The position numbers and the translations under genes were made by a program. Shown here one piece after another: positions 48,363 through 60,800 of a stretch of DNA of 64,000 bases; position 1 is the first letter of the stretch; each line of letters begins with the position of its first letter. The stretch is from assembly GCF_041296385.1 (NCBI RefSeq), contig NC_091033.1, forward strand, positions 13,348,001-13,412,000, given 5' to 3'. Under the pieces are notes generated by a model, which was given only the letters and a program-made list of their open reading frames with translations, did no database searches and was not told the origin of the DNA. This stretch comes from Aphelocoma coerulescens (Eukaryota > Chordata > Aves > Passeriformes > Corvidae).

Positions 48363-51300
48363 CTGTCCTCTAAGGCCAAGTCAACACACCACAAGTTCTG
48401 CACAGCCCCAAGTGCCCACTGGGCACCATCAGCACCTTCACATGAGCCTTTACTGTCCCTCATTGTCTCTCTGGTGAGGCAGACACAGCCAGGAACTCCC
48501 ACATTCACTGGCAGCCAGCTGAGCTCAGATTTCCTGCGCAGGGTCAGTGATCTGAGCTGAGTTTATGTGGTTACCCACTGATGGCATGGACAGAAAACAT
48601 CCAGCATCTCCAACTTCCCACATGGCCAAGACCACTCAGTTCCCCCCATTCCATTGTAGCCGTGATGCAGAAAAGCCAAAATGACATTAAAAGCAATGTT
48701 TCCCAGTCCCACGCTTCTTTCTAAACCCCTGGAATATATTTCACCTTTCCCATTGTTCATCCTTGACTGTACATGTTTGTGGGATCCCGTGTATGGCTGA
48801 GGCAGCTGGCAGGGCAGCTCCAGAGGAGAAGATGCCAGGTCTGCCTGGGCTATGCATCAGTAAGCGTTTGTCTTATGCCTAGACCTGCCAAAAGCCAACA
48901 TCAGGGTTTCACTGTACTCTCCCAGCATAGCAATGGTTAGATCCCTTTTATCTCTGATGGTAATTTTCATGGACCCCTGCCAGTTTCTTTATGTTCTACA
49001 GAGTTCCCCACTTCATTCAAAGAGAACTCTATTGTTCTCTTTCCTATTCCCTCAAATATATTTCCAAAACTTCTGTTCTAAAAAGAACAGGTTTTCTTGG
49101 AAGCTGGTGCTGGAAGAAGCCTTGGCTCCTGACAGCCCCTAAGCTGCATGGGCATCACAAAGATCTTTACAATCAGAAGTTTTAATGAAGATAGACCCAG
49201 GCCAGAAGCTTAAATCAGACCATTGTTAGCTCTTGGTGTTTACAGACTCAGAATTAATATATATAATTAATTAATGCATAAAATTACATTGGCTATCTAG
49301 CTGACTCTCAGTCTGAATACACCCTCAATTTTATCAATAAAGAAATTGGCTGTCAGCTGGCATTGCCAAGGGGCTTCCAAGTGGATGTCACAATTGCCAA
49401 ACAAAATAGTGAAGATCAGAGTACACAATCCACTGCAGGGGACCAGCGCTGACCTAAAATCTAGAGCTGAATCCATATCGGAGGCAGAACTTCAGCAGAG
49501 GGGAGCAGAGCTGCCTCCACTCCAGAGCCTCACCATGGTTCTGCAGGGCAGCTCATTTGTATCAGATCAATTTGCCAAGTTTCCCCTCCAGAAGGGAGCC
49601 CATCTTTTGTGGGTAAATTTGCCAGTCTCAGTGCCAGAGATGTGTGCAGGGCAGGAGGGAGATGGTGGCTGTGGGCTGGTCCCCACACAGAGGTTTAGCT
49701 TTTTATGAAGAAGGCAGAATTCCATTGCAAAACCTGTACCTGTGATATGCTTTGTGGAAAATCAAACCCACTGGGCTCTGACACACCAAACCTGCCCATG
49801 CTCCCTGGCTAACTCCAGCCCTGGAGTGGGAGGTTGGGTTTTGCATCCCAGTGCTTTTCCTGACTCCAGGAGAGCCTGGGACCACGGTGTGAAGCTCTGC
49901 TCACCCAGCAGCACAGCTCCCTCACCAGAGCATTCACGGCACTCAAAACTCACTTAAACACACCTCAGCACCCTGTTACATTCTGGAATCCTACACATAC
50001 TCTGCTATTCAAGTAAAACAACCAGAGCATTTTTCATATAGAACTTGCCTCCTGGCAGCTACACTTTATGACAAAACCTTGCATGTAAGCATAATAAAAA
50101 CATAAACGAAGACAAGACAGCAGGGTTCAGTGGATTTCAGTAAAGAGGCTGAAAACAGAAATCCTCGAAGCCACACCTTACACAACAGCTGTAACCACCT
50201 CCAGTAGACCCAAGGGGAGCAGGAGGCTGCAGCCACCAGAGGCCCCACACTGCAGAGGGGAGATGCTCAATTTCCACCCACAGCTACCCAATTCCAGCCA
50301 CAGGAATTCCTCCTGCTCCCAGACCCTCTCTGCTGTGGTGTCTGCCCACCCACCCCACAGGAAATAAGATAGTTGGCCATCTCCAGCAGCAGGGAGATGT
50401 TATAATGAGACGTGGAATTCCCTGGGAGAGAAGAACACCACCTTAGATAATCGTAAGCAAAAAGTAATCTCTTTTAAATTTTTTTTTCCCCTACACTTTT
50501 AGGTCTCCTCTAGTCTAACAAGAAAAGCAGCTCTTGGCTTTTATCAGAGTGCTTTTTCCTCCTTCCCAGCTCTCCAGCAGCAGCTATGCTGATGCAGTAT
50601 TTGGGCACTACAGGTGAAGTCTTATCTGCCTGAAGCCTCTGTGGCTGCTGACAGTTTTCTGTTCAGTGCCCAGAAATCTTTCAAGAGATTTTTAACTTTG
50701 CCGAGAGAGGGAAGAGTTTGAGCTCTTCAAATTGCTTCAGTGTAATCCTCTTCATTTGCCCTCGCCAGCAAACTCCAGCTCCCACTGAGGCTGGCTTGAG
50801 AGAATTAAGATTTAATCCAACATCGTTTTACCTGCAGACACAATTCCTGGTTGACTGAGCAATGATGAAGTGCTTTGATATTCAGTGATCGTTTTATAAT
50901 GACCTCTCATTTTCAGAGAAATCAGTCACAGTGAGGGGCACTGCCATCTTTTTTCATTTTAAAATTAATCAAATTATGATTGAGATTGGAAACAATAATG
51001 CAACAACGCCTTTAATTTAGCTTGGAGTTTTTCATCCATTGCAACATATCATTTTCTCTCTTTTTTTTTTCTTTTCTACTTTGTCTTTCAGGGTTTTTGG
51101 TTTTGTTGCAACAGGAAAAGCACTGCAACACTAAACACAACAAAGCATTACATATTTGGGAAGGAAACACAAGGAAAATGAAACATGATTTCAGACCAAA
51201 TCATTTTCTCCCCAGTTCTCCCTCCAGTTCAGAAAAGTAATTATATACACAGCTGTGAATGGAATTTGTGATTGTTTCACCTAAATATTGCAGCTGGCTT

Positions 51301-52666
51301 TAAGCACAATCACACCCAGAAAAACTTCCCTTTTTGCAGCCTAAAGTTTAAGAAATAATAAAAGGATCAAATCATTTTAAGCTGCAGTTTCGCCAACAAG
51401 TGTAAAAAGGTATTGCATCTTTTTAAGTTAAAAAAGGTAGAAACTACTTAGGACAGGCAGAATCCAGACCCAGTGTTCTCATTCCTTACTTTCCATCCCT
51501 GCTGTTATCATTACAATAATGAAGTATTTTAATCTTGAGGTTTTTCACTTAATAGGTTCCAATTAAGGACTTTATAAATTACGTAGATGTTAAAGACTTT
51601 TTTTTCTGCTTTCAGAAAAAAAAGCTGCTTTCACACACTCCCTCCCCTTTCTCTGGACCCTTTCACAACTGCTTTGCAAACTTTATTAAAAAATGGGAAA
51701 TTGCACAGTCCATCTAATTAGTAAAATCACAGTTGCATGCAGCTTACATAGACCAATTGTTCATATCAGAATATTCCTTATCGAAGATATTTCTCTCCTT
51801 GTATCTTATTCCAGCCCTAGAACAGCCCCCCAGAAAAAGTCCTTGGATAGGGCAGGCACACAGCGATGCTTCTCCCAGCATCTGCTCTCTATCCAAACAA
51901 AGTGTTGGAATCAGCAAGGAGAAGCAGAATAAAATATCAGATACCTTTACAAGCCTTCCATTTCACCAGTTTTACTGGTGCTTAGGCCTCACAAAGCCTC
52001 TGCACACAGGACACAAAGGATTTTTGATATTCACTGAAACGCGAGTACAACTTCGGTATCCAAAACTACAGGATCCCACAGAGGATATTCCTCTCCTTCC
52101 TTTCAAACATTGTGATTCTGTGGCAATTCCCTGTGGACTTCTGCAGCTTTTTCCCTTTGAATTTTTGGAAGTGAAGGAATGAGGTCTGCTAGATGTCAGC
52201 ACGCATCAGGCTTGTTAGTGTAGATCTCTGAGTGCCGAGAGAGCACAATCCGAACGCCCGACTCCAAACGCTGGAGAGCGACAGTTAATTTTTCTAATGA
52301 TACACAAAAGTATCAGGAACACTTCTGACATTTTCCTTTTAATTCTATTCCCCTACAACCTTCCCCAAAAATCCACAAGTCAAAATGACAAAGGGCTGAA
52401 GCACTGACAAGCACGTGGGTCTCTCTTCTTTGGAAATGTTTTGAATTTGCTAGGAAGAAGTTTCTTATTGAAAATATTGCTAAGTTAGATTCTTCATCTA
52501 TCAAACCTAACAACCAAGTCCCTTTAAAGAAAGACTATTATGTACCATTAAAATGAAATATTAGAGATTTTTTCCCTGAAATTACTATAAGGATTTTACA
52601 GCTAGTTGAAAACACAAATACTTTTCTAAAGGATGGTTTATTGAAATAAGCCCAGTTCAAAATAAT
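48363..52666. other. Gene-free sequence
   Basis: No supported gene. The longest frames are 149 codons (51733-52182) and 120 codons (49346-49708), both plus and unrecognised. A strong pyrimidine tract ending 'tgtctttcag' at 51058-51091 resembles a splice acceptor, but no coding exon follows. Confidence 0.55.
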
Positions 52667-52706
52667 TTTTCATTTAAATTTTCATTTAAATTTTCATTTA
52701 ATTTAA
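52667..52706 (+). repeat. Short tandem repeat, 12-base unit, three copies
   Basis: The unit 'ttttcatttaaa' occurs at 52667-52678 and 52679-52690. A third copy starting at 52691 is identical for ten bases and then varies ('ttttcatttaatttaaa'). It is a small AT-rich minisatellite-like array and probably a slippage product. Confidence 0.9.
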
Positions 52707-55700
52707 AATGACCATTCATTTATGATTGCTGCTATTAAAATTAATCACTCATCTTTTGTACAAACCAAGACAAACTTAATCCACAAACTTGGCATCCCTT
52801 GTTACAGATGAAACACCCTCAGACTGCGCAATTTTTGAAAGATTGGGTCAAGATCTTTATATTGACAACCCCAAAACCAATTTAATCAAATAGAAACCTT
52901 TCCATGATGTAGCATCAGATCCTATTGAAGTTTTTTCTGCATCCTTGCTCGTTGCTTTTCTACTTTGAACAAATTACCTGAAGACTTGGCCACGTTGCAG
53001 TGTTGTTGTTAGGCACAAGTTTCTCCTACTAAAGCTAAACTGAAAAAAAAAGATCAAAGAAACTTTCAACAGTGAAATTAGGGCACGTAAAGTTGAAATA
53101 GGCATTTCTTGCAACATTTAACTCATTTAACTCTTTTGATTGCAAGCTTTCTCTCTCTAAAAGGAAGCGCCACAGGACATAGAAACACGGTCAAAAAATG
53201 TGTGCCAAGCTTTTTTTACTTATTCAGCACCCCTAAAGCACAACCTCTCACAATTCCCAAGGTCTGTTTTGCAGCATCTTTCTGAGGCAGGTAAGATGCT
53301 ACTTTCATTTAAACCATGGGAAGGGAAGTCAGGACACAAATCCTGCACCTAAACAGTGGCTGGATGAGGAAACCTGGCTGAGTAGGTGTCTAACAGCTGG
53401 TGTAGAAAGTACAGGCAGAAAACGCTATAATTGCTGCTCTTTGTAACAAGTCTAACTTCAGTCCCATATCTACAGAGGTACAGGCTTAAGGATTTTATTT
53501 TCCAAAGCCCTGAACATGCTACTTTTTTTTCCTAGAAAAGCCTGGTCTCATCCCTGGACCGTGAAGGGCCCTTGTTGCTGTAAGAATCTCCACAAGCCCT
53601 GAACCATCTCCTGGGCTCTCTGCACAAATAAAGCTCGCCTGAGCAATCCCCTAGCTGCCTCACACACAGCAAGGCTGAGCTGAACAAAAGTTGTGTTTTC
53701 TTTCCAGCTGCCCAGAGCAAAAGAACTTTCCCCTCTCCCCATACTTGTCTGGCATCATCAGAGCACTGAATCCAACTGTCTGCCCCTCTCTGTGCCTAAA
53801 AGGCATGAAGGACGTGGAGGAACTGTGGGCTCTATCACATGCAAAATTTCTTTTGCAGCACATCAGAATCAGACATGATCTCTTCTGACATGACATCAAG
53901 AAACAGTTTTGTTTCTTTCTTTACCCCAAGCTAAATGAAGGGTTTATATTGCGCTTGTGGTTAATGCCTGTGTTCAGAGCCATGTATCCTTCTGAGCCTC
54001 TCTGCTGGATCATGCACCACTGCCTCGGCAGCAGGCAGCCCACAACCCACTGAGAACTTGCTCCTCAGAGGTGCTTGCTTTATACCTGTGAGGGTTCTTT
54101 TCCTTTCCATTAATTTCTTTGTCATTCCCTTTGCCTGCAACCCGGTTTTGGTGCCTCTCCTGGGGCTGAAGAAGCAGAGCAGCAGCCTCAGCAGAGAGGA
54201 TGCCCCAGCCATGAGCACAACATCGAGTTTTGGGGGCTCCAGGGGTGGCAGATGGACACTTCTGTGGCTCCACACAAGTCACCTCAGCAACACCTGGCAG
54301 TCCTGAGCTCACTCATCAAAACTGCCCTTTCCTTCTCTCCCTCGTCCATCAAACAATCTCCTCGTTGGAGGAGTAGCTTTGGAAAAGATGAAAAACCAAA
54401 TGGGAGAAGGAGGAAAAAAATTGTTTCAGTTATTTGACCATTCCAGTGTGGTCTTTTCCTTGCCAGACTTGGATTTTTTGTTGCTTGATGAAGGAGTTTT
54501 TACTCCTTTGGGTAATGGTGGGAAAGAGTGTGCCATTCCCATCACAGCAGGAAATGTCCACCACAAATTCCCCACAACAGATAATCTTAATTGTTTTGCA
54601 AAGATAAAGTTGGAGGTAGGTGTTCATTAAGTATTTTTTCTTTAAAATTATGAGTTCATTTGTCAGCAGATTACTATGGTCAACATAAATGAAAGGAAAA
54701 CTAGAAGAACTCTTTTTAAAAAGTATTTCTTGCATAAATTAATTAATCAATTCTCAAAAACACCTTTCAGAAAAGAGAAAATTTTACAGACAAATGGACT
54801 TTTTTCAGTCACAAGATCCACCTTTGCAATAAACACAGTCCCAGACACGAGTAAATCCTGGAGTGTCAACACAACAGGGAGACACCAGAGGAGCCAACTG
54901 GAAATCGTGTCATTTTTTAATCTTCTTAATATTGAAACCCTTCTCTTTTTTTTTTTTCTCATGAGCCGAGTGGATTTCTACAGCACTTTCATAAGCACAG
55001 AAATTCATACCAGGAGCTGTGTGTTTGTATTAATCAAAAACATGTGGCAACACGCTACACGTGTAGATAAACAGCATGGGTAATTGAGAGAAACGTTCTG
55101 CTCAGCGTTTTGCTTGTTCTGCTGTCTCTTTTGAGTTGGTTTGCATTTATTAACAAAAGTTAAACTGAAAAACCCCCAATGTTTCTTAAAACTCCCCATT
55201 GAAAAATTGCAATTTTAAAACAATTAATTGTCTCATCCCTACCCTGAGCAGCAACTACAATACATGAAGTTTTTCACTCCAGACAGACACCAGCATTTCC
55301 TTCATATGCCAAATTGTTTAAGCTATATTACTTGGAAATTGAAATTGATGGAGGACATCTGATCTAAAAGATTCTTTTCTTTAGGTTTAATATGCCACAT
55401 CACATGATCTTGTCAGGTGGGATCATGTCAGTGATATTTATGCCAGAATGTGAATCAGCCATGTATAAGTTGACTGTACTAATACAGCAAAGGGACAGAG
55501 ACTTTTTGGCAGTATCTTCGTTGACTTTTTTCCTTTTCTTCCCTTCTTTTTCAAGAGGAAAAAAAGTCTGAGTTATGAGCAGTGGCTAAATCACAGACAA
55601 CCTTCTACCCAGCCCAAATTCCTGATCTGTGCTTTGTGTGGGCGGATCAGAGCACCAGTAATAGGAAAGCCATTAGATGAAAATTAAAGAGAACTTTCCT

Positions 55701-57639
55701 ACCATTTTCTTTTGGCTCAGCTGTTGCCATGGCATTTTTCTTCTACAAAACTCAGAAAACTCAAAATTCTATTTGTGGAATCTCCTTTCTCTGACTGATT
55801 TTCCCTCTCATTCTATCATTAAAACACAAAAAGAGGAGCAGTGTCTGAGGTCATCTTTCACCTGAAGACTAAGATAAAGAAATGAACAAATTTAGAGTCT
55901 CTGACGTTCTAGGATTCCTGGCAGCACAAATCATGATGGGTGGCAAAAGAAACATGTCTGAAATCCTTACTGTACCCTGAGGAAGGGTCTGGGGCTAAAT
56001 TCTGCTTCTGCTGACACCCTTTTCCCTCTGCTGAAGGAATTGAGGATGGAATTTGGCCACGTGTAGCCAATTCTATACCTGGGCTGGTGGGTATTTATCT
56101 CTCACCTCAGAGATACAAATGCATGGCACCATGACAGCCAAACCCTGTAATCCCTGTGGATTCCTTTTGTTCTTGAGGAAACAAAGTGATCTCTCATGCT
56201 GGTAACCAGGAAATCCAACTGGGCAGAGCTTTCTGCCAAGAACGTGCTCCAGCAGAGCTTCAAATAATCTTTTTGAGGTCTCTTTCCTATGCCCCTTCCA
56301 GCACACCATGGTTTTCTCTTGTTCTGGTGACACTGGTCCCCACTGTCCCTTTGGTCTGTGATGTTTCCACAGGACTCACTTTTTTCACAATGAACTCAAA
56401 CAGCAAATAATTTGCTGAGAAAACCCAAATACATACTCAATGCTCCAAAATTCATCTTGATCATACAAGCCATAACTCCAAGCCCAAGCTCTCTCACCAG
56501 GTACAAGGTTTGCAAAAGCCAGCTGCCTGCACTGCTTGTGGCTCCAGATTAGCATAATTTATCCTTAACTCTAAAGGTTATTTAAAACCCAGAAAAGCAG
56601 CTTTGCCAGTTCTCATTTTATCCCACACAGAAAGTTGCTTTAATTTGCAGTCAGGGGGAAGTCAGTCAGCTGTTCCACCTGTGCCACGACAGGCTGCCTG
56701 CTCCTGCTGTCCCGGTGTGGCTGCGGGAACCTTTCTGTGGGAATAAAGCTGCGCGCTAAAAATAGAACAGGGGAAAAAAAATCGAGTGGCTTCTAAATTT
56801 TACAACCAGTTCTCCTGCATGCAAACTGAGAGCAGCTCAGAAATGTCATCTCGCCAGGCCATGCAGCTCTAAAAGTGCCTTGCTGGCCCCAAACCAGGGA
56901 AGATTCTCCAAATCCAGCCCAGATGCAAGAGGAGAGGAGGCACAAGAGCCAAGTCTAACATTTAGACTGCCCATTATCAGCTCATGAAAGGTTACACTGA
57001 TACTAACAGAAGTATTATGACTTAGTTAATAATAATTAATGTGTTGTCTCATTCTGGTTTTCAGCAGATACAGGAGAATGACGTTTTTCAGAAGTTTGGA
57101 AGCATCTCCCTCTTGGCAAGGAACTGCCTGCAGGTAACTAACACTTCCCCAAGAGGAGATTAAACCAGAAACAGATAATATTGCAGAAGAAGTGCTGCAA
57201 TAAATAGAAATCTGCTGTTTTCTATTCATTTGTGCCTTTATGGAACTCTTCAATAAAATCTGATTGCCAGAACTTTAACGGTGCTACCTGGAAAAAGATT
57301 AAATCTGTTTCATTCCATGATAAGAAATAGGTACTGCAGAGAAGACATCCCATCTTTTTCTTACTCTAATTATTTAAGGAAGATGTTTTTTGCATGAGTG
57401 GACAAAATCTGGATCAAACTTCTCCACAGATTCAAGAAAAGGAGGTGCCACTGATCACAAATAACATATTCCAACTGACAGAGAAAGATAAGTTACATTA
57501 GTTTATATTTCTGGAGATGATCTAAGCTCTTAGTTATCTGTTACATCAAATGTCTCAGTTTTCCTTCTGTAATCTAATATCCACCTTCAAGCTTGCCCTA
57601 CATTTAAAATTTATACAAGTTTTTTCAGATGCTGCCATT
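52707..57639. other. Gene-free sequence
   Basis: No supported gene over about 5 kb. Frames reach 135 codons (54676-55083, plus) and lack recognisable domains; overlapping opposed frames at 53960-54312 are likewise unrecognised. A T run of 13 lies near 54946-54958. No repeat family is recognised. Confidence 0.55.
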
Positions 57640-57890
57640 TTGCCTCGGGCTTTGTAGGTGTTAAGCTCCAGTAATAATCTACACTGTTTCTTTAAGAAAG
57701 TTCATCCATTCACTTTAATTACATTTTCAGCCCTGGTTATTGTCCCTGTGCCTGCAAAGAATGTTTCCAGCCATAAAAAACCATTATCTGCCACAATTAT
57801 GGATAACCAGAGCGTGGCCAGAGGGCAGAAATGCCATGGTGAAAGATTGTACCGCAATTCAGCGCAGAATTTATAACTTTCCTCAGGGCT
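57640..57890. promoter_or_regulatory. Candidate conserved regulatory element
   Basis: Repeat-free AT-rich block with 'ctttaattac', 'ccataaaa' (HOX-type, from 57771) and 'ccattatctgccacaattatgg'-like words, and isolated CpGs ('agagcgtgg', 'accgcaattcagcgc'). It resembles a conserved non-coding element. Alignment would be needed to confirm it. Confidence 0.28.
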
Positions 57891-60800
57891 AACTGTCAGC
57901 CTGATCACAATGCCTGACAAAAAGATCCAGTAAAGCAAATGCAGATGCTTCTTCTTGCCTGCATGGTTGCTCTTTTAAATTTTTTTTATTAAGGTGCAGT
58001 TTGTTGTGATACACAAAGTTGCAGCCACCATGGGAGCAACACCACAGCAAGGACACCCCGCCTGATTCACTTTGCTGGAGCACAGATTTGGACCATACGA
58101 GTCCAGCACCATGGTTTTAAACACATTGCTCCTGTGCAAGCAGGACACCTCTGAGGTGTGCAGAAATCACTGCTGTGCATTTGCCCTGGTGGCCAAACTG
58201 CAGCTCAGTGTTGGCTGCTGCATTGTGTCCTCTCTGCTCCTCGTTACAGATGGAGACAGATGATTTTCCACAGTTTCCCATGTTACTGCTCTTGCAACAT
58301 TAGATCTTTCCATCACTAATTCTTGTGGCTACTAACATCCAGAGGAATGCCAAACTGGAAGAAAGATTAACTTTTTGACACAGCATTTGAGGATATTTAG
58401 CTATTTCTCGCATTCCATCAGGACAGAGGTTTGTATTGTGCCTCCTGATGCAGGATTTCAACAGAAGAGGGCAAGGAGGATCATGAGTCCCATCACAGTA
58501 TTTCATGAGGAGAATAATACAAATCCTTCTATATTTTTTTTCCAGCCAGAAGTCTTGAAACACAATACAAACACGACTCAGAATTATCCTCCTTGGTTTT
58601 GTGGTGAAAGAAAACTGAGCAGTTGAGAGGGGCTGGGGTGATGTTCCTGGCATCCTTGATGCCTGTGCAACTTCCAGCAGAACAGCAGGAGCTGCCATTC
58701 CACCCCTGCCCATGGGAGCCACGTTTTTGGACCCTTGTGAAGAGATAAAGCAGGTTGAAGTTCCTCCCCAAGCTCTGGTGTGTTCCAGACTCCTTTAGCC
58801 TGTACTCAGGTGCTGGTCCACATTCCCACAGAACAGGTGAGCCCCAAATTTGAACTTTGTGCCTAATCTCAGACTTTCACAGAGAGATAGCAGAGGCAAA
58901 GCCAGGATCTGATGTTCTCGGCTTTTAACAGGGGATGCTGTCTTTCTCAGCAAGGAGGCAGCTGCTCAAAGGTAAGTGCAGAATAAAGAGCTTGAAAACA
59001 AATTTGATTTCTACACCAATCTCTCCCTGGGGTTCCCAAAAATACTGTACTTTTAATGGGACAATAATGCCTGTGGACATTAGGAATTCAAGGGCCTTTA
59101 ACGGTGCGGCCCTGCGTGGCCACAGATCAGAGTGAGAGAGTTCTCTGTAGATCAGCCTGATTTTCCTCACTTTAGTTTTAATGACAGGAATTCGAAATAC
59201 AGAAAAGATAAAGGTTAAAAATGTCAGAGGAGATGAGGGAGCTGTGTTTTGCTTGGTTCTAGGTAGTGCTATGAGATAGCTTAGTAGGAAGCTTCTGCTC
59301 AGTGAAACCCCTCTGAACTCTGTTCTAAACTTTCTGGGTTTCTTCCTCTGAGCACGACCAGTCCCAAACCAGGTGCAGCAGAGCTCTCTGCAGAAGAAGT
59401 ATTTCTCACAATCTTTGAGAAGGTAAATCTTCCCTAATTCCTATCACCCTAACTCCACTCTGGCATGAACAGGTCGTAAGATCTGGCATCCCTGATCCCG
59501 CTTCAAACTCAACTTCTATCCAAAACATAATCGGAGGCAAAACTCCACCCCTTGGCGTACCTTCAATAAAACATCCTTCTACCTGAACCTCAGAAAAGAT
59601 AAACTATTAAAGTAATAAGAGGATAATTTAACCTCTTTAATCAGATAATCCTCCAGCACATTGGACATTTATTTGCACGGTATATTCTACCATAATAAGT
59701 TTGAAGCTCCGATTTAAACAATTCCCCACCCTCAGAAAAAAGCTGAAGGAAGTGGTTGAGACATTCCATATCTCAGGTGCCATTATGTGAATGTGAAAAC
59801 AAATGAGTTTAATTGGGGAGAAATCCATCCCAGACAGAGGGCTCGCCCAAGGCCCTTGTCTGAGAAACCCCACTTAACTGCGCTCTAGCACAGAGGAGCT
59901 ACACAGGCACTGGATGCCAATTAAGCCCTACTTATCTTTTTAATGAAGGGCTGAATCTGAAAATGAATTATTGTTTTGATGTGTAAATGCTGTTGGTTTG
60001 GTAAGGGAGTGAAAGGATTCTATCTGGGGGGACAGGCAAAACTGAAGCGATAAAGGGTTTGCACGAACATCCACGAAAACCTTACAGAGCTCTCCATGAG
60101 CTGGAAAACAGTGCCTGGCACTCAGACTAAAACTGCAAATTCAGCAGCCCTGGATCCTCCTGTGTCTTTGTGCCAGTTTCAGCCAAGCATTCCTTTCAGA
60201 GACCAAAACAAACAGAAAAGCTTCCCTGAAAGCCAGAATATGTCTCATTTCAGCATTTGCTAAACTAATTGATTTCTTTTCTAAGCAGTCATTTATTCTC
60301 GTATTTCCCTCAGTGTCATAGAAATAAGTGTTAAGTGTTCAAAAATAAAGAAACTGTTTTACTTTAGGCCAAGAAAAACATTTCTTTTAGCTTTTCCATA
60401 AGTTTCAATTGCTGAAAATATTTCAGATTTTTTTTTAAATACTTTTTATCTGGATTGTTTTTCTAAATTTAAAATTGTCCAGGAGAAACAAACCCACCAA
60501 TTAATACAAGTCAATGTATGGTCAAAGACCCTGCAATTAATTAGAATAAAAAGCAAAAGCAACTTTAATCTCATTTAAAATTCAAGTTAGGGAAAAATTG
60601 TCATGATTTCTTTAGTTTTTGCTCAACTGTGGATTTACATTAGGTGGAGTAAAACTTTCAGGTGGCTGCAGTCCTGAACACGGATTTTTGGAAGACAGTT
60701 TCCCAGATACTGATCTTTGGAAATGAAAACGTTTCTCTTGCTCTGAAAGAAAAGTGAAATATGGTGCTTCCCCCTACCCGAAGTGCCAAAAATCTGTGAG

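Noticed and set aside
49286..49312. 'ggctatctagctga', similar to the mature miR-9 sequence
   Set aside because: It mismatches the mature sequence and no complementary arm able to form the pre-miRNA hairpin lies nearby.
51058..51240. Pyrimidine tract ending 'tgtctttcag' as a real splice acceptor
   Set aside because: The following open stretch is short, unrecognised and lacks a credible donor; such tracts are common by chance in AT-rich introns.
52060..52125. Possible CR1 tail: 'cctttcaaacattgtgattc' followed by 'tgtggc'
   Set aside because: Only the last dozen or so bases resemble a CR1 terminus; the upstream diagnostic blocks are missing or too diverged.
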